Positions 16,327 to 24,123 of a stretch of DNA of 64,000 bases are shown one piece after another. Below the pieces are notes generated by a model. That model was not told the DNA's origin and did no database searches. It saw only the letters and a program-made list of their open reading frames with translations. A program made the translations under genes and the position numbers. How positions within the stretch are numbered: the stretch's first letter is position 1; every line of letters starts with the position of its first letter. This stretch comes from an uncultured Bacteroides sp. (GTDB taxonomy: Bacteria > Bacteroidota > Bacteroidia > Bacteroidales > Bacteroidaceae), in assembly GCA_900544675.1 (NCBI GenBank), contig UQVZ01000021.1:4951-68950 (forward strand). The letters are read 5' to 3'.

Positions 16327-17331
16327 TTATTTCTCGTTATAGATCACTGCCATCACCGTTTCGCCTACAGCCTGCAGGGTTGCCTTGTCGATGCAGTCGA
16401 TGTTGTCTTTCAGCGTATGCCAGGTAGGGTGGAATCCCGTTTCGCTATGCGGGTCGTAGCCGATGATGTCTACACACGGAATCTGGCGAAGACGGTTTAC
16501 ATAGATGTGGTCATCCGTCACCTCGCCCCCTTCTTCCTTGATAAAGAACTGTTTGTGCCCCAATCGTTCTGCCGTGTTCCATATCTTTTTCATCACATGG
16601 TTGGCTGTACGCCCGGAGTATCCTTCGTAATAGAAAGTGGCGCCTTTGCCTCCTACCATATCCAGCAAGATGCCGAAACGCGCTTTATAGTCGGGCCGGT
16701 GCGGGATGCGTCCCCAGTATTGCGAGCCCAGGCACCAGGTGTCTTGCTTGTATGTCCCTTCATAGAAATCGGGAATCCCGTAATCTTCCGCATCGAAGAA
16801 AACGATGTCGATACCCAAGGCAGGAGCTTGCTGTTGCAAGTGGCGGGCTATTTCCAGCAGGACACCTACACCGCTGGCTCCGTCGTTGGCTCCGTCGATG
16901 GGGGTATGATGATGTTCTTTTTGGTCTTCGTCGGCATACGGACGGCTGTCCCAGTGGGCACAGAGCAGGATGCGTTTCTTTGTGTCGGGGTTGTATGAGC
17001 CGATGATGTTATGCATCTTCAGCACCTTTCCGTCGTAGGAAATGACCTCTCCGAGCTGGTCGTACACCGTTGCGCCGAAAGCTTTCAGCTGTCGGGAAAG
17101 GTAAGTCCCGCATTGGCGGTGCGCTTCGGTATTGGGTACACGCGGTCCGAATGCCACTTGACGGCAGATATACTGATAAGCGCTGTCGGCATTAAAGGCA
17201 GGTACTTGCACGGCATTTTCTTGTAAAGGCTCTTCACTTTCGGAAGTGTTCTTGTTTTTGCTGCTTCCACACGAGGCGGACAATAAGATGCCAGCCGTCA
17301 GGCAAAGCAGTTGAAGGATGAATTTAGTCAT
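16327..17331 (-). CDS. Lipoprotein glutaminyl-peptide cyclotransferase (M28-type)
   Basis: Zinc enzyme that converts N-terminal glutamine of exported proteins to pyroglutamate. Signal peptide with lipobox LLSASC (Cys21), so it is membrane-anchored outside the cytoplasm. The metal-site residues match the animal-type (type II) cyclase fold: LLCAHWDSRPYAD, then GANDGASGVGVLLEIARHL, FFDAEDYG, and late FHPTWHTLKDN. 334 aa is typical of the Bacteroidetes enzymes. Many secreted Bacteroidetes proteins have Gln directly after the signal peptide (seen here in GH3 and both SusC proteins), giving it obvious substrates. Middle gene of argE - cyclase - sufE. Confidence 0.85.
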   Translation of the reverse strand: MTKFILQLLCLTAGILLSASCGSSKNKNTSESEEPLQENAVQVPAFNADSAYQYICRQVAFGPRVPNTEAHRQCGTYLSRQLKAFGATVYDQLGEVISYDGKVLKMHNIIGSYNPDTKKRILLCAHWDSRPYADEDQKEHHHTPIDGANDGASGVGVLLEIARHLQQQAPALGIDIVFFDAEDYGIPDFYEGTYKQDTWCLGSQYWGRIPHRPDYKARFGILLDMVGGKGATFYYEGYSGRTANHVMKKIWNTAERLGHKQFFIKEEGGEVTDDHIYVNRLRQIPCVDIIGYDPHSETGFHPTWHTLKDNIDCIDKATLQAVGETVMAVIYNEK

Positions 17332-17372
17332 GGCGTTACTCCTTATTATATATAAGCGCGGTTTAAAGTGGT

Positions 17373-18440
17373 TTACAGTTTCAGCCCGTCCAGAATATCA
17401 ATATAGGTGCGTATGGCTTCTTCTATCTCGCTTACCATCACGTATTCGTCTGCCGTATGCGAGCGGGACGATTTCCCCGGACCTATCTTGACCGAAGGGA
17501 AGTGCATCAAGGCCTGGTCGGAAAGGGTGGGAGAGCCGAAAGGTGTCTTCCCCAGTTCGACGGCTCGTTGCACAAACGGATGGTCGGTATGGATGTGTGA
17601 AGAATTGAGGCGGAACGAACGTGCTTTTGCTTCGCACCGGATGTGGGCGGAAATTTCGTTGAACAGTTCTTCGTTCGAGTAACATTCGTTGCTCCGGATG
17701 TCTACTACGAACGTGCACAGGTCGGGGATGACATTGTGTTGCGTGCCGGCATTGATTTGCGTGACACTCATCTTTACAGGTCCCAGCAGCGGGGATACCT
17801 TGGGAAAGCGGTAAGTGCGGAACCATTCGATGTCGTCCAATACCTTGTAGATGGCATTGTCGCCTTCTTCGCGTGCCGCGTGTCCGGCTGTTCCATGCGC
17901 CGTAACATCCAGCACCATCAATCCTTTCTCCGCCACTGCGGGCTGCATGTCGGTAGGCTCGCCCACTACTCCCAGGGCGATGGGAGGCAATTGGGGCAAT
18001 ACGCTTTCGATGCCTCCTTTCCCCGATACCTCTTCTTCGCACGAGGCAAGATATATCAGGTTATAGCTTTGCGTGGTAGTGGTCAGGTAGCGGTATGCCT
18101 GAAAGAGCGAGACCACGCTGGCTCCGGCGTCGTTGCTCCCCAGTCCGTACAGCTTTCCGTTTTCCAGTTTGGCGGTAAACGGTTGTTTCCGCCAGCCGTT
18201 CACAGGCCGCACGGTATCGATATGCGAGTTCAGAAGGATAGTAGGGCGGTTGACGTCGAACATCGGACTGATGCACCAGATGTTGTTTCCCGAGCGTCCG
18301 GTCATGATGCCGCTTTCTTCAATGTAATTTTGCAGGAAGTCGGCTACCGCTTCTTCTTCCCTGCTTACGGAAGGGATTCCGATAAGGGAATTCAGCAAGG
18401 TTAGCGCCTCCGAAGTGTAGTAACTAATATCCGATAACAT
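17373..18440 (-). CDS. argE: M20 deacylase, N-acyl-ornithine/citrulline deacetylase type
   Basis: Removes the acyl group from an N-acylated arginine-pathway intermediate. In Bacteroides the pathway is reported to run through N-succinyl derivatives, so the substrate is probably acyl-citrulline or acyl-ornithine rather than N-acetylornithine. Metal-site motifs of M20 are present: LLNSHIDTV (~69-77), LGSNDAGASVVSL (~99-111), the catalytic EE in ASCEEEVSGKG, VVGEPTDM, and late SRSHTADEYV with the final His. 355 aa. First gene of a three-gene run. Confidence 0.88.
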   Translation of the reverse strand: MLSDISYYTSEALTLLNSLIGIPSVSREEEAVADFLQNYIEESGIMTGRSGNNIWCISPMFDVNRPTILLNSHIDTVRPVNGWRKQPFTAKLENGKLYGLGSNDAGASVVSLFQAYRYLTTTTQSYNLIYLASCEEEVSGKGGIESVLPQLPPIALGVVGEPTDMQPAVAEKGLMVLDVTAHGTAGHAAREEGDNAIYKVLDDIEWFRTYRFPKVSPLLGPVKMSVTQINAGTQHNVIPDLCTFVVDIRSNECYSNEELFNEISAHIRCEAKARSFRLNSSHIHTDHPFVQRAVELGKTPFGSPTLSDQALMHFPSVKIGPGKSSRSHTADEYVMVSEIEEAIRTYIDILDGLKL

Positions 18441-18462
18441 AAGATTCTTTTTGTTTTACCGG

Positions 18463-18470
18463 CAAAGATA
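18463..18470 (-). promoter_or_regulatory. -7 box of the argE operon
   Basis: TATCTTTG on the minus strand, 22 bp before the ATG. It stands back to back with the acyl-CoA ligase promoter. Confidence 0.7.
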
Positions 18471-18493
18471 CTTCATTTATTCAAATTAAACCC

Positions 18494-18501
18494 TATCTTT
18501 G
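18494..18501 (+). promoter_or_regulatory. -7 box of the acyl-CoA ligase gene
   Basis: TATCTTTG, 32 bp before ATG 18534. The two divergent -7 boxes are only 23 bp apart, so both polymerases would compete for overlapping DNA. Confidence 0.7.
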
Positions 18502-18533
18502 CAGGTAGCGATTACAAAATAAATAAAATTTAA

Positions 18534-20339
18534 ATGAGTGAATCTTATTTGTCTACACTGATTTACCGGCAAGCCGGGAAATACGGCGACCGTGCCGCCT
18601 TGAAGTACCGCGATTATAAGAAAGGGGTATGGATTCCGGTATCGTGGAATCAGTTTGCAAGGAAAGTGAAACGTGTAGCTTGCGCGCTGGTGGCTTCGGG
18701 CATCGGGCCGCAAGAGAATATCGGTGTGTTCTCGCAGAATATGCCCGAGTGTCTTTATACCGATTTCGGCGCATTTGCCTGCCGGGTGGTCACTGTCCCC
18801 CTTTATGCCACCAGCTCGGAGGCGCAGGTGCATTATATAGTCGAAGACGCGGCTATCCGTTACCTCTTTGTCGGCGAGCAGTATCAGTACGCTGTGGCTT
18901 ATCGGGTACAGCAGCTTTGCAAGACCTTGAAACAGATTGTCATTTTCAGTCCCGATGTGGTGCGGGCGGCAGAAGACACTCATTCCATCTATTACAGCGA
19001 CTTCCTGCAGCAGGGTGATTCCGGCAGCTATCAGGCAGAGGTAGACAAGCGGACTTCGGAATCGGGGGCAGGCGACCTTGCCAATATCCTTTACACATCG
19101 GGCACCACCGGCGAGTCGAAAGGCGTCATGCTGCATCACTCCTGTTATGAGGCGGCGTTCCGTGCGCACGACAAGGTGCTGCTTACGTTGACCGAGCGGG
19201 ATGTGATTATGAACTTTTTGCCCTTCACCCATGTGTTCGAGCGGGCATGGTCGTATTATTGCCTGACAAGGGGCTGCCTGCTTTGCATCAACCTTTATCC
19301 GCAGGATATCCAAATGACCATCAAGGAGATTCATCCTACGGCGATGTGCAGCGTGCCGCGCTTTTGGGAAAAGGTGTATGCCGGCGTGCACGAAAAGATA
19401 AACGAAGCTTCGGGACTGAAGAAAAGCCTGATGTTGGACGCCCTTCATACGGGTCACAAACATAACATCGGCTATCTGATGAACGGCAAGACACCGCCGT
19501 TGTGGCTGCGTCTGAAGTATAAGCTTTACGAGAAAACTATCTACCGCCTGTTGAAGGAGACCATCGGTATCGAGCGGGGCAATTTCTTCCCTACTGCAGG
19601 AGCCGCCGTGTCGAAACCGATAGAAGAGTTTGTCCACTCGGTAGGCATCAACATGGTCGTGGGATACGGATTGACCGAAACCACCGCTACCGTATCGTTG
19701 GGCTGGCTGGATGATTATCGCACAGGTTCGGTAGGCAGGGTGCTTCCCGGACTGGAACTGAAGTTCAGCGAAGAAGGCGAGATTCTGCTTCGGGGCGAGA
19801 CGGTGACGAAAGGTTATTACAAGAAAGAAGCGTTGACCCGTAAGGTGATTACCGAAGATGGATGGTTCCATACGGGTGACGCCGGATATATGAAAGACGG
19901 GTTCCTTTACCTGACCGACCGGATAAAGGATTTGTTCAAGACCTCGAACGGGAAATACATCGCCCCGCAAGCCATCGAGACCAAGCTGGTGGTAGACCGG
20001 TTTATCGACCAGGTTTCCATTATCGCCGACCGGCGTAAGTTTGTCTCCGCACTGATAGTTCCCGAATATAAGCAGGTGGAGAAGTATGCCGACGACCATC
20101 ACATCGCCTATACCGACCGGGCGGATTTATTGAAAAAGCCCGAAATCATTGCCTTGTTCCAGCTTCGCATTGATACCTTGCAGCAGGAGTTTGCCCATTA
20201 CGAGCAAATCAAGAAGTTCACCCTGCTTCCCGAGCCTTTCAGCCTGGAGAAAGGCGAACTGACCAATACGCTGAAAATCAAACGCTCGGTTCTGATGAAG
20301 AATTATGCCGCAGAGATAGACAAGATGTACGAAGAATGA
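18534..20339 (+). CDS. fadD: Long-chain fatty acid--CoA ligase (AMP-forming)
   Basis: Activates long-chain fatty acids with ATP and CoA at the membrane. 601 aa, matching the FadD15-like group. The P-loop is ILYTSGTTGESKGVMLHH (~187-204), the A5 motif is GYGLTETTATVS and the A7/A8 motif is DGWFHTGDAGYMKDGFLYLTDRIKD. The C-terminal catalytic lysine would be in the TLKIKR stretch. FLPFTHVFERAWSYY is typical of this subgroup. Bacteroides generally do not degrade fatty acids, so use in phospholipid or lipid remodelling is more likely than beta-oxidation. Monocistronic. Confidence 0.93.
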   Translation: MSESYLSTLIYRQAGKYGDRAALKYRDYKKGVWIPVSWNQFARKVKRVACALVASGIGPQENIGVFSQNMPECLYTDFGAFACRVVTVPLYATSSEAQVHYIVEDAAIRYLFVGEQYQYAVAYRVQQLCKTLKQIVIFSPDVVRAAEDTHSIYYSDFLQQGDSGSYQAEVDKRTSESGAGDLANILYTSGTTGESKGVMLHHSCYEAAFRAHDKVLLTLTERDVIMNFLPFTHVFERAWSYYCLTRGCLLCINLYPQDIQMTIKEIHPTAMCSVPRFWEKVYAGVHEKINEASGLKKSLMLDALHTGHKHNIGYLMNGKTPPLWLRLKYKLYEKTIYRLLKETIGIERGNFFPTAGAAVSKPIEEFVHSVGINMVVGYGLTETTATVSLGWLDDYRTGSVGRVLPGLELKFSEEGEILLRGETVTKGYYKKEALTRKVITEDGWFHTGDAGYMKDGFLYLTDRIKDLFKTSNGKYIAPQAIETKLVVDRFIDQVSIIADRRKFVSALIVPEYKQVEKYADDHHIAYTDRADLLKKPEIIALFQLRIDTLQQEFAHYEQIKKFTLLPEPFSLEKGELTNTLKIKRSVLMKNYAAEIDKMYEE

Positions 20340-20381
20340 CATTTTCTTGTCTGCTTGTTTTTACACTAACGTAAAAATGGC

Positions 20382-20389
20382 TAATTTTG
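20382..20389 (+). promoter_or_regulatory. -7 box of prfB
   Basis: TAATTTTG, 27 bp before ATG 20417, with a TTTT run about 20 bp upstream. Confidence 0.6.
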
Positions 20390-20416
20390 CAGGCGGAATA
20401 ACGAGTAGAAGATGAT

Positions 20417-21532
20417 ATGATTACAACAGACCAATTAAAAGACATAAAGGAACGTACCGATGCACTGAAACGTTACCTGGATATCGACAACAAGAAAATA
20501 CAGGTAGAAGAAGAGCAGCTTCGCACGCAGGCACCGGGATTCTGGGACGATGCGAAGAAGGCGGAAGCCCAAATGAAGAAGGTGAAAGGCCTGCAGGCAT
20601 GGATTGACGGATACAATGAGGTGAAGACCTTGACCGACGAACTGGAGTTGGCTTTCGATTTCTATAAAGACGAGTTGGTGACCGAAGCAGAGGTGGATGA
20701 CGCCTACGACAAGGCGTTGAAAGCGGTGGAAGAGCTGGAGCTGAAGAATATGTTGCGCTCGGAAGCCGACCAGATGGACTGTGTATTGAAAATCAACTCG
20801 GGCGCGGGAGGTACCGAAAGCCAGGACTGGGCTTCGATGTTGATGCGTATGTACATGCGCTGGGCGGAAAGCCACGGCTATAAATTGTCGGTCGCCAACT
20901 TGCAGGAAGGCGATGAGGCCGGTATCAAGACCGTGACCATGAACATCGAAGGCGCCTACGCATACGGTTATCTGAAAGGGGAAAACGGCGTGCATCGTCT
21001 GGTGCGTGTCTCTCCATACAACGCGCAAGGCAAGCGCATGACTTCTTTCGCCTCGGTGTTTGTGACTCCGTTGGTCGATGACTCGATAGAGGTGACGGTA
21101 GAACCTGCCCGCTTGTCGTGGGATACCTTCCGAAGCGGAGGCGCCGGCGGACAGAATGTCAACAAGGTAGAGTCGGGGGTACGCTTGCGTTACCAGTACA
21201 AAGACCCTTATACCGGTGAGGAAGAAGAAATCCTGATTGAGAATACCGAGACGCGCGACCAGCCCAAGAACAAGGAAAACGCCATGCGTCAGTTGCGTTC
21301 TATCCTGTACGATAAAGAGCTTCAGCACCGCATGGAAGAACAGGCGAAGGTGGAAGCCGGGAAAAAGAAAATCGAATGGGGTTCGCAGATACGCAGTTAT
21401 GTGTTCGATGACCGCCGCGTGAAAGACCATCGCACCAATTACCAGACTTCGGACGTTAACGGGGTGATGGACGGAAAGATAGACGGTTTCATCAAGGCTT
21501 ATCTGATGGAATTCTCGGATAGCGAAGCGTAA
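20417..21532 (+). CDS. prfB: Peptide chain release factor 2, without programmed frameshift
   Basis: Releases the finished peptide at UGA and UAA codons. 371 aa. The GGQ motif (244-246, in RSGGAGGQNVNK) enters the peptidyl-transferase centre and is normally methylated on the Gln. The stop-codon reading tripeptide is SPY (199-201, in VSPYNAQGKRMTSF), where E. coli RF2 has SPF. The reading frame is continuous from the ATG. At the place where many prfB genes carry an in-frame UGA (after Tyr20-Leu21) the DNA reads CTG GAT, so the usual autoregulatory +1 frameshift is absent. Confidence 0.96.
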   Translation: MITTDQLKDIKERTDALKRYLDIDNKKIQVEEEQLRTQAPGFWDDAKKAEAQMKKVKGLQAWIDGYNEVKTLTDELELAFDFYKDELVTEAEVDDAYDKALKAVEELELKNMLRSEADQMDCVLKINSGAGGTESQDWASMLMRMYMRWAESHGYKLSVANLQEGDEAGIKTVTMNIEGAYAYGYLKGENGVHRLVRVSPYNAQGKRMTSFASVFVTPLVDDSIEVTVEPARLSWDTFRSGGAGGQNVNKVESGVRLRYQYKDPYTGEEEEILIENTETRDQPKNKENAMRQLRSILYDKELQHRMEEQAKVEAGKKKIEWGSQIRSYVFDDRRVKDHRTNYQTSDVNGVMDGKIDGFIKAYLMEFSDSEA

Positions 21533-21546
21533 AAGCATAGAAAAAG

Positions 21547-21577
21547 TTGGCTTGTTTCAAAATAGTTTGTATTTTTG
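21547..21577 (+). promoter_or_regulatory. Promoter of the small membrane protein gene
   Basis: TTG (21547-21549) and TATTTTTG (21570-21577) are 20 bp apart, just after prfB. Confidence 0.7.
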
Positions 21578-21608
21578 GATTCGAGTTGAATCTAAAAAAA
21601 CAATTACT

Positions 21609-21740
21609 ATGGGAACAAAACATAAAAAACAAAACAAAGGCCGCAGCGAAGAAGAACAGGCCAATCGGGTGGTGAAGAATATCTGTATAGCGTTGGTCAT
21701 CCTTGCCGTCTTGTTCATCGCCATCGCTTCGGTCGTTTAA
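21609..21740 (+). CDS. Small single-span membrane protein
   Basis: 43 aa: a charged N-terminus (GTKHKKQNKGRSEEEQANRV) followed by one hydrophobic helix (ICIALVILAVLFIAIASVV). ATG 21609 is used, since an earlier in-frame start overlaps the promoter. It has its own promoter and ends 12 bp before the CYTH gene, with which it probably shares a transcript. Function unknown; the topology is what the sequence supports. Confidence 0.7.
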   Translation: MGTKHKKQNKGRSEEEQANRVVKNICIALVILAVLFIAIASVV

Positions 21741-21752
21741 AACCTTTCGGAT

Positions 21753-22223
21753 ATGTCCCAAGAAATAGAACGCAAGTTTTTAGTGACGGATGACTCTTAC
21801 CGCCGTTTGGCTTACCGGAAAAGCCGGATTGAGCAAGGCTATATCTGCAGCGCGAGAGGCAAGACGGTCAGAATCCGCATACGGGATGACAAAGGTTATA
21901 TCACCATTAAAGGACCTTCCAATGCGTCGGGCACCAGTCGCTATGAGTGGGAAAAGGAAATCCCCTTGAGCGATGCCGAAGAGCTGATGGCTCTTTGCGA
22001 ACCGGGACGCATTGTGAAGGTCCGCTATTTGGTGGACTTTGCCGGTCATACTTTCGAGGTCGATGAGTTTCACGGAGAGAACGAAGGCTTGGTGGTAGCG
22101 GAAGTGGAGCTTCGTTCGGAAACCGAAGAGGTGGATTTCCCTGCTTTTATCGGCGAGGAAGTGACGGGGCAGACCAAATATTACAATTCTTTCCTGATGA
22201 AGCAGCCGTATACTACTTGGTAA
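21753..22223 (+). CDS. CYTH-domain protein, probable inorganic triphosphatase
   Basis: 156 aa, a single CYTH triphosphate-tunnel domain. The ExExK metal-site signature is present at the very start (EIERKFLV). Tunnel basic residues follow: KTVRIRIRDDKGYITIKG, YEWEKEIP, VKVRYLVDF, FEVDEFHGENEGLVVAEVEL. Small bacterial CYTH proteins usually hydrolyse tripolyphosphate; the alternative, class IV adenylate cyclase, is less likely for this compact form. It is followed by a 420-bp gene-free repeat region. Confidence 0.9.
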   Translation: MSQEIERKFLVTDDSYRRLAYRKSRIEQGYICSARGKTVRIRIRDDKGYITIKGPSNASGTSRYEWEKEIPLSDAEELMALCEPGRIVKVRYLVDFAGHTFEVDEFHGENEGLVVAEVELRSETEEVDFPAFIGEEVTGQTKYYNSFLMKQPYTTW

Positions 22224-22227
22224 TATC

Positions 22228-22483
22228 AATGTGCTAATGTGCTAATGTGCCAATGTGCCAATAAAATGTGCTAATGTGCTAATGTGCCAATGTGCCAATA
22301 AAATGTGTCAATGTGCTAATGTGCCAATAATATGTCAATGTGCTAATGTGAGAAATCAACAATATGCTAATGCGTAATATTTCCTCATTGCTTATTTTCG
22401 CATTCCACATTATTGGACATTAGCACATTCTTCTCACATTTGCACATTCTTTTCACATTGGCACATTCTCACATTGGCACATT
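22228..22483. repeat. Cluster of an 8-bp repeat (AATGTGCY) in opposite orientations
   Basis: 22228-22350 is built from AATGTGCT and AATGTGCC, in blocks of two plus two closed by AATAAA (about 38 bp per block), degrading to the right. 22402-22483 holds the same units reversed (CACATT, TTGGCACATT). The two arms could form a long imperfect hairpin. The remaining DNA to the sigma factor gene at 22643 has no gene; a weak TAATATTG lies at 22586. Confidence 0.85.
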
Positions 22484-22642
22484 TTTTTCCTGTAAACTGA
22501 CAGAAAAGGGGGTAAAAACTATCCGTTGATAGTTGACAGGGGGTAGAATACCTGATTTTAGGGTGTCATCAGATGTTTTTCGGGCTAATATTGCAGCATC
22601 GATAGAGACAGACAATTATTAAACCCGAAAAAACGAAAGAAA

Positions 22643-23146
22643 ATGAGAACAACCGATTTTACTCAGAACTTGCTGAGTGTTCAGACCGAATTACGGAACT
22701 TTGCTTATAAACTGACAGCAGACCACGAAGATGCCAACGACCTTTTGCAGGAAACCTCACTGAAGGCGTTGGATAATGAGAACAAATATACCGCAGAGAC
22801 TAACTTCAAAGGATGGGTCTACACCATTATGCGGAACATCTTTATCAATAATTACCGGAAGACCTTGCGCGACCAGACGTATGTCGACCAGACCGATAAC
22901 CAGTATTACCTGAACCAGACCGATGTTTATGAAACAGTATTGGTGGACAACGGATACGATTTCAAGGAGATGAATGCCATCGTCAATGCCTTGCCCAAGG
23001 AATACCGCGTTCCTTTCCTGATGTATGTGTCAGGATTCAAGTACCGCGAGATAGCCGACAAGATGGACTTGCCTTTGGGTACGGTAAAGAGCCGCATCCA
23101 CTCCACCCGTCAACGCTTGCAGGAAGAGCTGAAGGATTTTCGCTAA
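22643..23146 (+). CDS. ECF-type RNA polymerase sigma factor
   Basis: 167 aa. The sigma-2 region is the N-terminal ~70 residues (DHEDANDLLQETSLKALDN and NFKGWVYTIMRNIFINNYRK). The sigma-4 region has the promoter -35-reading helix-turn-helix (FKYREIADKMDLPLGTVKSRIHSTRQRLQEEL). There is no signal peptide, and no anti-sigma gene lies next to it: the next gene, DUF456, is on the other strand. Its control and regulon cannot be read from here. It could be a free-standing stress sigma factor of the EcfO kind. Confidence 0.93.
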   Translation: MRTTDFTQNLLSVQTELRNFAYKLTADHEDANDLLQETSLKALDNENKYTAETNFKGWVYTIMRNIFINNYRKTLRDQTYVDQTDNQYYLNQTDVYETVLVDNGYDFKEMNAIVNALPKEYRVPFLMYVSGFKYREIADKMDLPLGTVKSRIHSTRQRLQEELKDFR

Positions 23147-23150
23147 ACCT

Positions 23151-23621
23151 TCAGAAGGCGGCTATGAATTGCCAGATGAAGTAGCCGCAAAGCGCCAGCT
23201 TGACGGCGGTACCGAACAGGAAGCCGACCAAAGACCCGAAGCCCGACTTCAGCGCGTGCTTCAGGTCTTTGTCGCCCAGCAGTTCGCCGACTACCGCTCC
23301 CAGAAACGGACCGATAATGATTCCCCACGGTGGGAAAAACAGACCGGCAACAGTGCCGATGACACATCCCCAGTTTCCCCATTTGGTTCCTCCCGCATAT
23401 TTGCTTCCCAGCAAGGGGATGACATAATCCAGCACTTGGACAAGGACAACGATGACGGCCCATACTATCAGTTGGGTGGGAGTGAACTGCAGGCGGTCGG
23501 TGAAGTGGAAGCACAACATGCCGATGTATGCCAACGGCGGTCCGGGAAGCACCGGAAGCACACAGCCCAGCATTCCGGTTATCAGGCAAATGACGCCTGC
23601 GATGATTAGCAAGATATCCAT
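23151..23621 (-). CDS. DUF456 family membrane protein
   Basis: 156 aa with about four hydrophobic segments rich in glycine: CLITGMLGCVLPVLPGPPLAYIGM, IVWAVIVVLVQVLDYVIPLL, GCVIGTVAGLFFPPWGIIIGPFLGAVVGELL and a final FGSLVGFLFGTAVKLALCGYF. The LPGPP loop and the long Gly-zipper-like third segment are typical of DUF456. Function unknown. It converges on the sigma factor gene with only 4 bp between stop codons. A 22-bp-phased repeat array lies ~160 bp upstream of its start. Confidence 0.88.
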   Translation of the reverse strand: MDILLIIAGVICLITGMLGCVLPVLPGPPLAYIGMLCFHFTDRLQFTPTQLIVWAVIVVLVQVLDYVIPLLGSKYAGGTKWGNWGCVIGTVAGLFFPPWGIIIGPFLGAVVGELLGDKDLKHALKSGFGSLVGFLFGTAVKLALCGYFIWQFIAAF

Positions 23622-23778
23622 AAGCTTTTCTTTTTTTGCAAAACGTACTGTGTACTTCTTTGTACAGAGCGTCTTGTCCGCAAAGATAATGATTTTCTTC
23701 TATGATGCCTTGTGCTGTTTGGTCCGAAATTGTGTGTATTTCCGATGCAGTCAGTAGTTTCAGGCAGTTTTATATAGG

Positions 23779-23860
23779 TGAAACAAGTGTTTCATATAGC
23801 TGAAACAACTGTTTTACATAGGTGAAACAAGTGTTTCACTATATTGAAACAGGGTGAAAC
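23779..23860. repeat. Four 22-bp-phased TGAAAC palindromes
   Basis: TGAAACAAGTGTTTCA occurs at 23779 and 23823, a one-arm variant (TGAAACAACTGTTTTA) at 23801, and a half unit (TGAAAC) at 23845. The starts are exactly 22 bp apart, two helical turns. The spacer is TATAGC or CATAGG. Confidence 0.9.
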
Positions 23861-23999
23861 TATGGATTCGCATGTAAAGTCAAGCTGTTCAAGGTGTTAA
23901 AGAAGGCTGATTTTATGGGAATATCTGATAGGGAAAAGGACAACTTCTCGCGAGGCTGTCCTTTTTGATTGTAATCCAATATTGCAGAGAGAATTTTTC

Positions 24000-24097
24000 T
24001 TACATACGGCTCTTCTGGCTCTCTCCGGCTCCCGTCCCCTTGTACTTGCTCTTGGTGGCGTTGAATTTATAGCGGACTGTTATCGCAAAATTTAATC
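24000..24097 (-). pseudogene. 3' remnant of a TonB-receptor-like outer-membrane protein gene
   Basis: Read on the minus strand this gives AITVRYKFNATKSKYKG and then TGAGESQKSRM-stop, the same C-terminus as the intact receptor at 29822-27495. The last 56 bp (24000-24055) are identical to 27495-27550; further in, only the protein reading is alike. No start codon or receptor body precedes it; the cargo gene ends 27 bp away. Confidence 0.85.
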
Positions 24098-24123
24098 TGC
24101 ATCTGATAATTTTTGAATAGATA

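Noticed and set aside
20417..20490. Programmed +1 frameshift in prfB
   Set aside because: The frame is open from the ATG, and the usual UGA place reads CTG GAT.
22228..22483. Possible CRISPR array
   Set aside because: Units are 8 bp and contiguous, without unique spacers of constant length, and occur in both orientations; no cas genes nearby.
23779..23860. Possible CRISPR or integron site from 22-bp periodic repeats
   Set aside because: The spacer is only ~6 bp and itself repeated; no integrase or cas gene.
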